A DNA stretch of 64,000 nucleotides from a bacterium (GCA_018829445.1 JAHJTV010000079.1:1-64000), one strand, 5' to 3'. Positions 44,117 to 55,329 are shown, counted from the stretch's first letter. Notes: generated by a model not told the origin, from the sequence alone. A program made the numbers and translations.

Positions 44117-44740
44117 TTACTGCTGCAAATCGGCAAGAGATTTTCTGATTATCTCACCCAGATTGATGCCTGGCGTAAAATGATGTCTAACGACTCTGTC
44201 TGCTTCTTTTTCAGAAAACCCCAAATTAGTGAGAGCAGACTTCCCATCTTCAATTACCTTCATTTGGTTAAATGGATCTTTTTGAAGAATCTCCGAACTA
44301 TTTTCTTCAGTCCCCATCATTTCAGGTATTTCAAATCTGTCCAGTTTTCCTTGTAAGTCCAGAATAATCCTCTGAGCGGACTTTTTACCGATTCCGGAAA
44401 CGCTTAAGAAGGGGCTAAAATTTCCACTTCGTATGGATGACACAATGGTTACCGCGTCTATTTGATCTACTATACTGGAAGCTGCCTTCGGACCTATACC
44501 GTTTACAGTCAACAATAGAGCAAATACTCTTCTTACAAAAAAAGAGGAAAACCCGAACAGTTTTATTTCATCCTCTCGTACCGAAGTATAGATTACCAAT
44601 TCAACTTCAGCACCCTTTTTAATGCCCAACTGTAACTGGACATTATCGCCTATAAAAACCTGATAGCCTATATTGCCTGTGTTAACAGTAATATTATTGC
44701 CATCGATGTCAATAATCTTCCCTTTTATCCATGAAATCAT
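44117..44740 (-). CDS. ruvA: Holliday junction DNA helicase subunit RuvA
   Basis: 207 residues. An N-terminal OB fold (MISWIKGKIIDIDGNNITVN) is followed by two helix-hairpin-helix motifs (VNGIGPKAASSIV and VSGIGKKSAQRIILDLQGKL), and a C-terminal UBA-like domain that binds RuvB (SALTNLGFSEKEADRVVRHH). It binds four-way junctions as a tetramer and directs RuvB. ruvC lies 16 bases upstream on the same strand, as in many genomes; ruvB is not in the window. Confidence 0.96.
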   Translation of the reverse strand: MISWIKGKIIDIDGNNITVNTGNIGYQVFIGDNVQLQLGIKKGAEVELVIYTSVREDEIKLFGFSSFFVRRVFALLLTVNGIGPKAASSIVDQIDAVTIVSSIRSGNFSPFLSVSGIGKKSAQRIILDLQGKLDRFEIPEMMGTEENSSEILQKDPFNQMKVIEDGKSALTNLGFSEKEADRVVRHHFTPGINLGEIIRKSLADLQQ

Positions 44741-44756
44741 ACGTCGTGTTCATTCA

Positions 44757-45254
44757 TTATAATTTCTTTTCCCTTTCAAAAAAATTCTGAGTGTTGGCAT
44801 GGCATACTGCTATGGCCAGTGCATCGGACTCATCCTCCTTTAGCTTTTTAGAGCGATCCAGGTTTAGCAAAACCTGGATCATGGAACATACCTGCCCTTT
44901 GCTTGCTTTTCCGGCCCCGGTAACTGCCGATTTAATTTCATTGGGAGAGTATTCGCTTATTTCAATATCCGCAAGATTCACTGCCAATATGGCCACCCCC
45001 CTTGCATGTCCCAACAATAATGAGGATCTGGGATTTACCGAATGGAATATGCATTCAATCGAAGCAGAAGTTGGATTATAAATTTCTATTAACTCGGATA
45101 GTCTTTTGTATATGGACGTAAGCTTCATATCAAGACTTTTAAGTGCTACTGTCGTGATGGTTTCGCTGTAAACATATTTTAACCGGTTTCCTATCCTGTC
45201 AATAATTCCGATTCCCGTGTATCTGGTTCCTGGATCTATGCCGATAATACGGAT
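44757..45254 (-). CDS. ruvC: Holliday junction resolvase RuvC (no standard start codon)
   Basis: The RuvC frame is intact but reaches upstream past its only ATG (45128). It reads IRIIGIDPGTRYTGIGIID, with the catalytic Asp of 'GIDPG', then ASIECIFHSVNPRSSLLLGH (Glu) and a final DESDALAIAVCHA (two Asp). An ATG start at 45128 would lose the first 42 residues and the first catalytic Asp. No ATG, GTG or TTG occurs between the yebC stop and that motif. Candidates are ATC at 45254, giving 165 residues, and ATA at 45272, which has AGGA seven bases upstream. Coordinates here use the ATC. A one-base sequence error is the alternative. Confidence 0.85.
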   Translation of the reverse strand: MRIIGIDPGTRYTGIGIIDRIGNRLKYVYSETITTVALKSLDMKLTSIYKRLSELIEIYNPTSASIECIFHSVNPRSSLLLGHARGVAILAVNLADIEISEYSPNEIKSAVTGAGKASKGQVCSMIQVLLNLDRSKKLKEDESDALAIAVCHANTQNFFEREKKL

Positions 45255-45293
45255 TGATCTGTCTGTTTCTATTTCCTTGTCCTGTTGAAAAAA

Positions 45294-46049
45294 TTATGCG
45301 TTCAGTTTTTGAAGAACCTCATCATTTATATCAAAATTGCTGAAAACTTTTTGTACATCATCATCATCTTCCAGCGCTTCAATAAACCTGATAACCTGTT
45401 GTGCTTTATTCACATCTGTTATCTCAATTCTATTTTGCGGAGTTAAATCGATGCCTGATGTTTTAATCTCAACTCCTTTTTCTTCCAGGTATCGGTGGGT
45501 ATCACCCAGATTGGAAGGATCCGTTTCAATCAGAAACACTTCATCCTGAGTAGAATCAATATCTTCAGCCCCTGTTTCTAACACATATTCGGTCAAAGCC
45601 TCTTCATCAATCTTTTTCTTGTCCACCTCAATAAAGCCTTTTCTGTCGAACATATACATTACCGAATTCGTAGCTCCGATATTCCCTCCGTTTTTCCCGA
45701 ATGCGGCTCTAATCGATGAGATTGTTCGGTTTCGATTATCAGTCAGACATTCAACAATTACAGCCACATTATTGGGTCCATAGCCTTCATAAATGATAGT
45801 TTCCCAGTTTTCACCCTTGCCTCCCCCAACGCCCTTTTTGATAGCTTTTGCAACATTGTCACTCGGCATGTTTACTGATTTTGCCAGTGCAATTGCCGAT
45901 CTCAACCTGGGATTTGCATTCGGATCTTCTCCCCCAAGTCTGGCAGCTACCGTGATCTCCTTAATCACTTTTGTAAAAACCTTACTTCTCTTGGCATCCG
46001 CAGCACCTTTTTTGTGCTTGATTGTGCTCCACTTGCTATGTCCTGACAT
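45294..46049 (-). CDS. yebC: YebC/PmpR-family protein
   Basis: 251 residues, normal length. It opens with MSGHSKWSTIKHKKGAADAK, the universal start of the family, and has ITVAARLGGEDPNANPRLRS, NMPSDNVAKAIKKGVGG and IYEGYGPNNVAVIVECLTDN. Members bind DNA as regulators or aid ribosomes at proline runs; which applies here is not clear. It lies directly upstream of ruvC, the standard yebC-ruvC-ruvA order, and 28 bases after rimO. Confidence 0.95.
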   Translation of the reverse strand: MSGHSKWSTIKHKKGAADAKRSKVFTKVIKEITVAARLGGEDPNANPRLRSAIALAKSVNMPSDNVAKAIKKGVGGGKGENWETIIYEGYGPNNVAVIVECLTDNRNRTISSIRAAFGKNGGNIGATNSVMYMFDRKGFIEVDKKKIDEEALTEYVLETGAEDIDSTQDEVFLIETDPSNLGDTHRYLEEKGVEIKTSGIDLTPQNRIEITDVNKAQQVIRFIEALEDDDDVQKVFSNFDINDEVLQKLNA

Positions 46050-46077
46050 AATTTTATTTCACCATTTCGCAAAATTG

Positions 46078-47415
46078 TTAAATAACTTTACCAATTAAAT
46101 CATACGGATGAGCTTCTGTAATTTCGACTTGATTAAAGTCGCCTGCATTTGCATCACCATCATTTATTAAAACCAGACCATCTACTTCAACTCCCTGGAA
46201 TTTGTTTCTTCCCTTTATCAACAGATCTGTTTCTTCATATCTTCCTTCTACCAAAACTTTTTGAATCTGACCAATCATCCTCCGGCTTTTTTCCAGGGAA
46301 ACAGTCTGCTGGGCCGCCATCAATTGATCATAGCGATCCTTTTTTACCACTTCCGATACTGTATCCCCAAATCCGTATGATCTAATATTGTCTTCATGCG
46401 AATATAGAAATACTCCCAGATGTTGAAAATATCCCTCCTCAATAAACTTTAACAGTTCCATAAAGTCTTTGTCTGATTCATTTGGGAACCCGACAATCAA
46501 AGTTGTTCGTAAGGCGATCTCTGGATTCTTACCTAATATTGAGAAGATCTTTCTTTCCAACTCACTCCGAGTAATCTTCCTGTTCATCTCCTTTAGCACT
46601 GTATCGGAAATATGCTGTAAGGGAAAATCAATGTAGGGCACCAGTCTGGAGTCTTGATTCATCAAGTCAATCAATTCCAAAGGATATCGATTGGGATAGG
46701 TATAAAAAATACGAAGCCAAAACTCATTGTCAATATCGTCTAACAGACTCCTTACCAGAGTTATTAGTCGACAGTCCTCTGAAAGATCATATCCATATGA
46801 CGAAGAATCTTGTGATATCAGGTTTATTTCTTTTATGCCCGCACCTATCAGTTTTTTAAACTCGTCAGTTATACTCGACATTGATCTACTGATCTGTCTG
46901 CCTCGTAACTTAGGAATATTGCAGAAAGAACACATATTTGAACAACCTTCTGCAATCTTCAGGTATGCATAACCTTTAGTTGAAAGTACTCTGTTCGCCT
47001 CGTAGTTTTTGGATGAATAGAGGGGATTCTTTGCCAGATATGTTGTTCTTTTATAATCTTCAAAAAAGTTATTAATACTAACAATGATTTTTGTGTAATC
47101 ACTGGTTCCAATTAAGGCATCCAATTCCGGTACTTCTTCCATCAATGGCTCCTTATATCTTTCAATCATACAACCAGCAGCAACCAGCATCTTGCATTTT
47201 GCGGACTTCTTAAGCTCTGCCAATGCTAAAATCCTTTCGATCGATTCATCTACAGCTGAAGCTAAAAACCCACAGGTATTGACAATTATTATTTCAGCCA
47301 ATTCGGGAGATTCACTGAGACTAAAACCATTCCCCAAAAGAGTTCCGGCTATAATCTCTGAATCAACCCGGTTTTTTGCACAACCAAGTGTTTCTATGTA
47401 GACCTGTCTCACCAA
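46078..47415 (-). CDS. rimO: Ribosomal protein S12 methylthiotransferase
   Basis: 445 residues. A radical SAM enzyme with two iron-sulfur clusters that adds a methylthio group to the Asp of S12. The N-terminal domain starts ETLGCAKNRVDSE, the RimO signature, with further cluster Cys in NTCGFLASAVDES and AAGCMIERY. The radical SAM motif is EGCSNMCSFCNIPKLRGRQ. A TRAM domain closes it (KVLVEGRYEETDLLIKGRN). MiaB has a different N-terminal motif, so RimO is preferred. It heads the rimO-yebC-ruvC-ruvA run. Confidence 0.94.
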   Translation of the reverse strand: MVRQVYIETLGCAKNRVDSEIIAGTLLGNGFSLSESPELAEIIIVNTCGFLASAVDESIERILALAELKKSAKCKMLVAAGCMIERYKEPLMEEVPELDALIGTSDYTKIIVSINNFFEDYKRTTYLAKNPLYSSKNYEANRVLSTKGYAYLKIAEGCSNMCSFCNIPKLRGRQISRSMSSITDEFKKLIGAGIKEINLISQDSSSYGYDLSEDCRLITLVRSLLDDIDNEFWLRIFYTYPNRYPLELIDLMNQDSRLVPYIDFPLQHISDTVLKEMNRKITRSELERKIFSILGKNPEIALRTTLIVGFPNESDKDFMELLKFIEEGYFQHLGVFLYSHEDNIRSYGFGDTVSEVVKKDRYDQLMAAQQTVSLEKSRRMIGQIQKVLVEGRYEETDLLIKGRNKFQGVEVDGLVLINDGDANAGDFNQVEITEAHPYDLIGKVI

Positions 47416-47604
47416 TTTTTACCTTTTTGCTTTCAAACCAATCACTTAAAATCGGATTCTTTGATCAATATCCATTTTTATTTAATATCGTCCTAATTCT
47501 TTTTTAGACCACATGCAAAATTTTGTTTTTCAAGTCTTATTTGTATCTTTCCAATATCACAATAATAGCAAGATAAAAATTAATGGTCGTTTTGTCAGCA
47601 CTAC

Positions 47605-48324
47605 CTAATCCAGATTTTTTAATCTCAAATCGGGATATCGATTTAACAAACACTCGGCCCACTCAATGTCTTCAGGAGTTGTTATCTTGATATTCCATTT
47701 TTCACCATTTATCATCACCACTTCCTTTCCCGCGGCTTCAAAATAGGATGCTTCATCAGTGAGGATTTGGTTTCTCGATCTGTTTGATAGAAAACAGGAG
47801 GGTATCATCTCTGTCGAAAATAACTGCGGTGTTTGTACCAAGTACGTAGATTGTCTATCCACAACCTCGGTTCTTCCATTCTTTCTCATTCTTCTTAGCG
47901 TTTCGCTGATTCCAATCACTGGTATTGATATCTTTTCATCTTTTATTGAGTCGATAAGTCTGTCGATTAATCCCATCGAGAAAAAAGGTCTGGCTCCGTC
48001 GTGGGTCATTACCAATTTTCCCTCCGCGTTCTGCAAAACAGCCATTAATCCGTTTCGGACAGAATCGCATCTTTCCTTGCCTCCTGATATGTATTGGCTT
48101 AGTTTCTCGATGGGCCCATGTTTTTTCACCATCTCCTTTATAATCCGTTTTTCCTCCTCCCTGCAAACCACAAATATCTGTCCTATCCTTGCATGTTGAT
48201 TTAGTCTAAACAGAGTCCGGTAAAGAATGGGTACATTTTTGATCGATAAAAACATTTTATTGGTATCGGCCATCATCCGGGCACCTTTTCCGGCTGCCAA
48301 TACGATAACATCGGCTTTATTCAA
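47605..48324 (-). CDS. ispD: 2-C-methyl-D-erythritol 4-phosphate cytidylyltransferase
   Basis: 239 residues. Third enzyme of the non-mevalonate isoprenoid pathway. VIVLAAGKGARMMADTNKMF is the CTP-binding loop with both basic residues, YISGGKERCDSVRNGLMAV and THDGARPFFSMGLIDRLI are the substrate motifs, and QTPQLFSTEM and LTDEASYFEA complete the family pattern. The length is normal. It ends 189 bases before rimO starts; ispF, often adjacent, is not seen. Confidence 0.93.
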   Translation of the reverse strand: MNKADVIVLAAGKGARMMADTNKMFLSIKNVPILYRTLFRLNQHARIGQIFVVCREEEKRIIKEMVKKHGPIEKLSQYISGGKERCDSVRNGLMAVLQNAEGKLVMTHDGARPFFSMGLIDRLIDSIKDEKISIPVIGISETLRRMRKNGRTEVVDRQSTYLVQTPQLFSTEMIPSCFLSNRSRNQILTDEASYFEAAGKEVVMINGEKWNIKITTPEDIEWAECLLNRYPDLRLKNLD

Positions 48325-48557
48325 ACCATTTCTCGCAATTTACTGATTCTTTTCATTCGAAAACAATGACCCTTTGTCGTTTTAAAGCAATCCCCTTTTA
48401 CTTCTTTTTTGGTGGGTTGTCGTCCTGATTTATATCAACGATTAAAGTAAGATCAATATTTTTAATTGTTTTCATCAAAATCATTTGATACTTAGCCTTA
48501 TCCAAAAAACATAAAATAACATATTGATTTAATCATATTCCTCAATAATATTTTATG

Positions 48558-48585
48558 TTGACACCGGTTTCAGGTATTATATAAC
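48558..48585 (+). promoter_or_regulatory. Sigma-70-type promoter of the atp operon
   Basis: TTGACA (48558-48563) and TATAAC (48580-48585) are separated by 16 bases, a near-consensus pair. It is 68 bases upstream of the first atp start, with a short leader. This is the best promoter in the spacer between ispD and the operon. No other feature is seen in 48325-48557. Confidence 0.65.
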
Positions 48586-48652
48586 TTCATCTTGATAATG
48601 TTTTGTTCGCTATTCCTCTCTTAACCTCTGTTTTTTTAAATTACGATAAATT

Positions 48653-49117
48653 ATGGAACACGGAAGCGCAAAAATAGGTGAGGTGTTTAATTTTGGGATG
48701 TTGCATTTAGAGTGGCCGACAGCTCTATTTGTTTTTTGTTGCTTTATTCTTACCATGATTGTTCTTAACTCAATGCTTTTTAAGCCGATTTTGAGGACAT
48801 TGGAATCCAGACAATCCAAACTGGACAAGAATAAGGAAGAATCAAAAGATCTCACCCACACCATTGAAAAATCTGAACAGGATTACCAGGGAAAACTTTC
48901 CGAGATGAAAGAAACCATCCAACAATCTCGCCAGGAAGCTCTCGATGAAGCTATGAAAAAAGCCAATCAACTTATTAATAATGCTAAATCGGCCATTTCC
49001 AGTAAACTTGAGGATTCTGAAAAAGCATTGGAACAGGAACGATCCAATGCCCTAAAAGATGCTGCTGCTCTTACGGGTGAATTGTCTCAGCTCATAAAAT
49101 CCAAAGTTCTCGCGTAA
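48653..49117 (+). CDS. atpF': ATP synthase F0 subunit b'
   Basis: 154 residues: a membrane helix near 20-45 (WPTALFVFCCFILTMIVLNS), then a long charged helix (KPILRTLESRQSKLDKNKEE onward) forming the peripheral stalk with b. It is first in the operon and its sequence differs from the second b-type gene, so the stalk is a b/b' pair. The ATG at 48653 has no ribosome site; an ATG at 48689 has AGGTGAGG upstream and may be the true start, which would shorten the protein by 12 residues. Confidence 0.85.
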   Translation: MEHGSAKIGEVFNFGMLHLEWPTALFVFCCFILTMIVLNSMLFKPILRTLESRQSKLDKNKEESKDLTHTIEKSEQDYQGKLSEMKETIQQSRQEALDEAMKKANQLINNAKSAISSKLEDSEKALEQERSNALKDAAALTGELSQLIKSKVLA

Positions 49118-49149
49118 TATATTAAACTCATAAAACAAGGTCTGGAACT

Positions 49150-49713
49150 ATGTTAAAAAAGATTTTTCTAACAGCACTCTTGGGTGGAATTTCCGGCGTG
49201 GCATTGGCTTCAGGAAATGGTGAAGGAGGTTCTCTTCTCAGCTTTGACATGCTTTTTAAAACCATTAACTTCCTTTTATTGCTCTATCTGCTCAATCGTT
49301 TCGCACGCAAGCCCATTGCAAAAATGCTTTCATCATCGGCAGAGAACACGAAAAAAGCAACCGAAGACGCCAAAGCGGAACTGGAGGAAGCCAAACAAAT
49401 GCTTGGAGATTACCAATCTAAACTGGCAAATCTTGAGAAAGAACTGGAAGAACGCAAAAGTAAGGCGTTGGAAATCATTGAAGCTGAAAAACAGCAATTG
49501 ATGTCAGATGCCGAAGAACAAGTTAAAAAACTTGAAAACCAATCACAAGCACGCATTGAGCAAGACATCATTAAAGCTAAAGCAGACATTCGTGAGTTTC
49601 TTGTCAACGAATCTGTTAAGCTGGCAGAAGAAACCATCTCAAAAGAGATTAACGACAAGGCTCAAAAAGCTTTGTTGACAAATTATGCTAAATTTTTGAA
49701 AGAAACAGCGTAA
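49150..49713 (+). CDS. atpF: ATP synthase F0 subunit b
   Basis: 187 residues. It has an N-terminal hydrophobic segment that looks like a signal (KIFLTALLGGISGVALASG), as in many delta-type b subunits, then the membrane helix (MLFKTINFLLLLYLLNRFAR) with KPIAKML, and a long coiled coil. It pairs with b' to hold the F1 head static. Spacing to the b' gene is 32 bases. A possible alternative start inside would remove the signal-like part. Confidence 0.9.
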   Translation: MLKKIFLTALLGGISGVALASGNGEGGSLLSFDMLFKTINFLLLLYLLNRFARKPIAKMLSSSAENTKKATEDAKAELEEAKQMLGDYQSKLANLEKELEERKSKALEIIEAEKQQLMSDAEEQVKKLENQSQARIEQDIIKAKADIREFLVNESVKLAEETISKEINDKAQKALLTNYAKFLKETA

Positions 49714-49729
49714 TAATTTAAGGGGAAAT

Positions 49730-50272
49730 ATGAACGGTGGTATTGGAAGACGTTATGCTAAAGCGTTAATCAACCTTGCTGGCAGCGACAAAAATATAGA
49801 AAAGATCGGCCAAAGTCTTAAAGAGATTGCCGAACTTTACGTTGAAGAAAAAACTGTCCGTAATGTTATTCTGGAACCTAAACTGAGCAAAGCTAAAAAG
49901 ATGGTGTTTATTGGTGAGATTACCAAGAAGATGAAGTGCGATCCTCTTCTCAATAAATACTGTCGGTACCTGGTTTCCAGAAGTCGATTTGATCTTATAG
50001 GTGACATCGAAAGAGCCTATAATAAATTATCCAGCGAAAAACTGGGAACAGCAACAGCCATGGTTGTAGTCTCTCATAAACTGGAAAAAAAGGACGAGGA
50101 AGCACTTCAAAAGCAGCTTTCCGACTATACTGGAAAAAAAGTAACACTTTCTTTGAAAGTAGACGAATCCATTTTAGGAGGCGCTATAACTTCAATTGAC
50201 AGTCTGGTTCTTGATGGCAGCATCAAAAATAGGCTTAACCTGATCCGTAAAACCATATCCAAGGGAAATTAA
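49730..50272 (+). CDS. atpH: ATP synthase F1 subunit delta
   Basis: 180 residues. It links the b/b' stalk to the top of F1. It begins GGIGRRYAKALINLA and contains NVILEPKLSKAKKMVFIGE, LVSRSRFDLIGDIERAYN, and the C-terminal family signature LKVDESILGGAITSIDSLVL with DGSIKNRLNLIRKTI. The AAGGGGAAAT ribosome site and 17-base spacing after atpF support translation in the operon. Confidence 0.94.
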   Translation: MNGGIGRRYAKALINLAGSDKNIEKIGQSLKEIAELYVEEKTVRNVILEPKLSKAKKMVFIGEITKKMKCDPLLNKYCRYLVSRSRFDLIGDIERAYNKLSSEKLGTATAMVVVSHKLEKKDEEALQKQLSDYTGKKVTLSLKVDESILGGAITSIDSLVLDGSIKNRLNLIRKTISKGN

Positions 50273-50275
50273 ACT

Positions 50276-51784
50276 ATGAAAATCAGAGCAGATGAGATCA
50301 GTGCAATTATTCAGAGTCAAATTCAAGAGTTTGATTCAGATGTAGAGGTTAAAGAAGTTGGAACCGTGCTGAGCGTCGGTGACGGTATCGCTCGTGTTTA
50401 CGGTCTAGATAAGGCAATGGCTGGCGAGCTTGTTGACTTTCCTGATGGAACAAGGGGAATGATATTAAACCTTGAAGAGGACAATGTTGGCGTAGCTCTT
50501 TTTGGTTCCGGCTTAAAAATTAAGGAAGGTGACACCGTCAAGCGAACCGAAAAAATTATGGAAGTCCCCGTAGGTGAAGAGGTTCTGGGAAGAGTTATCT
50601 CTCCAATTGGTGAACCTCTTGATGGCAAAGGGCCTTTAAATACAAAAGAATTTAATCGATTGGAAGTTATTGCCCCTGGTATTGTTCAACGGAAATCAGT
50701 TCATCAGTCCATGTTGACGGGTCTAAAGGCAATCGACTCACTTGTACCCATCGGAAGAGGACAGCGTGAATTAATCATTGGTGACCGTCAAACAGGAAAA
50801 ACTGCCATTGCCATCGATACCATCATCAGTCAGAAAGGTGGCGATGTTTTCTGCGTTTATGTTGCTATTGGGCAAAAGAACTCAACAGTTGCTCAAGTTT
50901 CGCAAAGGCTCGCAGAATTTGGTGCCATGGAATATACGACCATCGTGTCAGCGACTGCCAGCGATCCTGCGCCACTTCAGTTTATCGCTCCATATGCCGG
51001 TGTTGCCATGGCAGAATACTTTGCCAAGAAAGGAAAACATGTATTGATCATATATGATGATCTTTCCAAACAAGCTGTCGCTTATCGCCAACTATCACTT
51101 CTTCTTAGAAGACCTCCCGGACGTGAAGCCTATCCTGGAGACATTTTTAATGTTCATAGCCGCTTATTGGAAAGAGCCTGCAAACTTAGCGACGCTCTAG
51201 GAGCCGGATCAATTACCGCTTTGCCGGTTATTGAAACCCAGGCCAGTGATGTTTCCGCATATATTCCAACCAATGTCATTTCCATTACTGACGGTCAGAT
51301 CTTCCTGGAAACTGAACTATTCAACTCAGGTGTTCGGCCGGCCATTAATGTTGGTATTTCTGTGTCAAGGGTTGGGGGAGCTGCTCAGGCAAAAGCCATG
51401 AAACAGGTTGCTGGAACTTTAAAACTTGATCTTGCCCAGTACCGTGAAAAACAAGCTTTTGCACAGTTTGGATCTGATCTTGATGAAGCGACTCGCAAGC
51501 AGTTGTCAAGAGGTGAGCGTCTGGTTGAGATTCTGAATCAAGGCCAATATATTCCTATGAAAATGGAAGAGCAGGTACTTAGTATTTTCGCAGTTTCCAG
51601 GGGATATTGTGATAAAATGGAAGTTGCCAAAATTCCTGAATTTGAAGCTGGATTGCAGAAATTCGTAGCTACAAACAAACCTGAAATTTTTAGCACTATT
51701 GCATCTGAAGGCAAACTTAGTGATGAGACAATAGGCAACTTGAAAAGTGCTATTGAAGAATACAGTAAGGAATTTGCTGCTTAA
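50276..51784 (+). CDS. atpA: ATP synthase F1 subunit alpha
   Basis: 502 residues, normal length. Regulatory nucleotide-binding subunit. The Walker A is [17 protein letters not shown], and [20 protein letters not shown] followed by [19 protein letters not shown] is the strongly conserved catalytic interface. It begins 3 bases after atpH. The N-terminal [16 protein letters not shown] is the usual stalk-binding helix. No unusual residue is seen. Confidence 0.98.
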   Translation: MKIRADEISAIIQSQIQEFDSDVEVKEVGTVLSVGDGIARVYGLDKAMAGELVDFPDGTRGMILNLEEDNVGVALFGSGLKIKEGDTVKRTEKIMEVPVGEEVLGRVISPIGEPLDGKGPLNTKEFNRLEVIAPGIVQRKSVHQSMLTGLKAIDSLVPIGRGQRELIIGDRQTGKTAIAIDTIISQKGGDVFCVYVAIGQKNSTVAQVSQRLAEFGAMEYTTIVSATASDPAPLQFIAPYAGVAMAEYFAKKGKHVLIIYDDLSKQAVAYRQLSLLLRRPPGREAYPGDIFNVHSRLLERACKLSDALGAGSITALPVIETQASDVSAYIPTNVISITDGQIFLETELFNSGVRPAINVGISVSRVGGAAQAKAMKQVAGTLKLDLAQYREKQAFAQFGSDLDEATRKQLSRGERLVEILNQGQYIPMKMEEQVLSIFAVSRGYCDKMEVAKIPEFEAGLQKFVATNKPEIFSTIASEGKLSDETIGNLKSAIEEYSKEFAA

Positions 51785-51826
51785 TTCACCTTCCAACTTC
51801 CAAGCAAAAGAACAGGATACAAAACT

Positions 51827-52693
51827 ATGGCTACCTTAAAAGATATCCAGCTGCGAATGAACAGCATTAAGAACACAATGCAGATCACCAAAGCGATGAA
51901 AATGGTGGCAGCGTCCAAGATGCGGAAAGCGGAAGAGAGTATTACCAATTCCCGACCTTATTCTGAAAAGCTGAAAGCCATCATTTCAAATTTGAGTCAA
52001 GGTGTGGACTCATCTGCACATCCTTTGTTGATGAAACGCGAAGGTGGCAAAGCTGTTGCACTATTAATTTCAACAGACAGGGGTCTCTGCGGCGGCCTCA
52101 ACGCCAATCTTTGCAAGCAACTGAACAGGTTTGTACCTGATCAGTCTAACAATTTTGAAGTGGTTGAGCTCATCACCTTTGGCAAAAAAGGGACTGAATT
52201 TTTCAAGAATCGTGGCGGGAACATTGTCGAGTCATTTCGTGACCTGAAGGACAAGGAAATGGCAGAAGCGCTGCAAAAAACGGTTCGAGGTTTAATCGAA
52301 AAATATATCAATGGTGAATTCAACCATCTTTTCCTGGCTTACAACCGGTTCAATAATGTTGTCAGCCAAACCCCCATAATCAAGCAGGTTTTGCCAATTG
52401 AGCCACCGACAACGGAAGACTCAGATTCTGAGGCGAGTACTCAGTTTGTTTTTGAACCATCCAGCATTGGCATTCTAAACACAATCTTGCCGCAATATGT
52501 TGAAAATCAAGCTTTTACAGCCTTGTTGGACAACAATGCAAGTGAGCATGCCGCGCGAATGACTGCGATGGATTCTGCTACCAACAATGCATCTGATATG
52601 CTTGGTAAACTGCAGATTCAATACAACAGGGCAAGACAGGCAGCGATTACCTCCGAATTGATTGAGATTATTTCCGGAGCTGAAGCTGTTTAA
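51827..52693 (+). CDS. atpG: ATP synthase F1 subunit gamma
   Basis: 288 residues. Central rotor shaft. The N-terminal helix LKDIQLRMNSIKNTMQITKA with MKMVAASKMRKAEE, the DRGLCGGLNANL strand, and the C-terminal helix MTAMDSATNNASDMLGKLQI with YNRARQAAITSELIEIISGA are family hallmarks. Spacing to atpA is 42 bases. The region about 190-215 (PTTEDSDSEASTQFVF) is an acidic insertion loop, as is common in the family. Confidence 0.97.
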   Translation: MATLKDIQLRMNSIKNTMQITKAMKMVAASKMRKAEESITNSRPYSEKLKAIISNLSQGVDSSAHPLLMKREGGKAVALLISTDRGLCGGLNANLCKQLNRFVPDQSNNFEVVELITFGKKGTEFFKNRGGNIVESFRDLKDKEMAEALQKTVRGLIEKYINGEFNHLFLAYNRFNNVVSQTPIIKQVLPIEPPTTEDSDSEASTQFVFEPSSIGILNTILPQYVENQAFTALLDNNASEHAARMTAMDSATNNASDMLGKLQIQYNRARQAAITSELIEIISGAEAV

Positions 52694-52761
52694 CAGCAAC
52701 AATTAAACGATTCTATCTTAAGATTTTATTAATTTATTATCCTGTTACAATTATAATTTGA

Positions 52762-54168
<1,407 letters not shown>

Positions 54169-54182
54169 TATAAAACGTATTC

Positions 54183-54593
54183 ATGAGCAAAAACCTAACT
54201 CTAGAAATAGTAACTCCCCAAAGAAGACTGTTGGAAGCGGAAGCTGACTATGTAACTATTCCCGGTGAACTTGGTGAATTGGGAATATTGCCGGGTCATA
54301 TCCCGCTGGTAACAAATCTTCAAAGTGGAGTTCTCAGTTACAAAAAAGGTAGCGAAGAGAAAAAACTGGCTGTTCATTTTGGATACGCTGAGATCTGCAA
54401 GGATAAAATCACAGTCCTTGCAAATTCAGCCGAATTGGCAAAAGAACTAAGTTTGGATAGGTCAAAGTCGGATCAACAGAAAGCTGAAGCTGAACTGACT
54501 GAAGTTTTGAAAGACTCGGATAAACTGGCTCTGGCTCAAGAACTTCAAAAACAAATCCAAATAGCAGTGACTCGTCAGAAAGTCGTCCAGTAG
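54183..54593 (+). CDS. atpC: ATP synthase F1 subunit epsilon
   Basis: 136 residues. An N-terminal beta sandwich (TLEIVTPQRRLLEAEADYVT, IPGELGELGILPGHIPLVT, HFGYAEICKDKITVLANSAE) is followed by two helices that can inhibit rotation (QQKAEAELTEVLKD and the last helix). It is last in the operon and starts 14 bases after atpD. A strong hairpin 30 bases further on is the likely end of the transcript. Confidence 0.95.
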   Translation: MSKNLTLEIVTPQRRLLEAEADYVTIPGELGELGILPGHIPLVTNLQSGVLSYKKGSEEKKLAVHFGYAEICKDKITVLANSAELAKELSLDRSKSDQQKAEAELTEVLKDSDKLALAQELQKQIQIAVTRQKVVQ

Positions 54594-54619
54594 ACAACAG
54601 ATTGAACTTACTCTGACTC

Positions 54620-54654
54620 CAACTTTAGACGGTGATGGTAAGCATCCCGTCTAA
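54620..54654 (+). terminator. Hairpin ending the atp operon
   Basis: TTAGACGG (54625-54632) and CCGTCTAA (54647-54654) pair, continued inside by GATG/CATC around a GTAAG loop, giving a 12-base-pair stem with one bulged T. No T-run follows, so it is either a Rho-linked or processing hairpin and not a classic terminator. The remaining spacer to 54834 holds no gene. Confidence 0.45.
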
Positions 54655-54834
54655 GGTATGCCTACCCCTCCTTGCCAGCGCTTTTGCTGCTTTCGTTTTT
54701 TCTGAAGACCCATTTCACTTAGATTCCTGTTGATTGACAGCCGTATATATAATAATTATGGTGTTAACCAAATCGCAGGCAATCCGAAGTATTTCTATTT
54801 TTGATTCTGATAAAATAATCACCATCAACATCCA

Positions 54835-55260
54835 ATGGAAACACATCATCAATTTTCAATAAAAACATCTTCCCACTCCGAATTGGTATCGATAACGTCG
54901 CAAGTCGCTAAAAGCGTAAGAGAATTAAACCTCCAGAACGGCATCATCCATGTTTTTGTAATGCACACTACCTGTGGATTGACTATTAATGAAAATGCCG
55001 ATCCGGCTGTTGCTCATGACCTGCTTCATCGTTTGGAATCCCTTGCTCCGTGGAGTTCATCAAAGGATCGTCATATGGAGGGTAATTCCGCTGCTCACCT
55101 GAAGAGTACACTTTTGGGGTCATCCGTAACCATCCCGGTTTCAAAAGGAAACCTTGTTCTGGGAACTTGGCAGGGTTTGTTTTTTGGTGAATTTGATGGT
55201 CCGAGAACAAGAACGGTGCATCTTACAGCATTGCATTCATCTATCAAATCTGTGCCATAA
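54835..55260 (+). CDS. yjbQ: YjbQ/UPF0047-family protein
   Basis: 141 residues. GIIHVFVMHTTCGLTINENA contains the conserved HTT.G..INE block, AVAHDLLHRLESLAP and DRHMEGNSAAHLKSTLLGSS the metal-like His cluster, and LGTWQGLFFGEFDGPRTRTV the 'GTWQ...F.E.DGPR' signature. Members have weak thiamine phosphate synthase activity in E. coli, but the true role is uncertain. It lies between the atp operon and proA on the same strand, 69 bases before proA. Confidence 0.92.
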   Translation: METHHQFSIKTSSHSELVSITSQVAKSVRELNLQNGIIHVFVMHTTCGLTINENADPAVAHDLLHRLESLAPWSSSKDRHMEGNSAAHLKSTLLGSSVTIPVSKGNLVLGTWQGLFFGEFDGPRTRTVHLTALHSSIKSVP

Positions 55261-55329
55261 AAAACCGGTTCGCCTTCAGATCTATGTCAAATACCACCAT
55301 CATTTATCACTAACAGAACAGAGGAAGTT

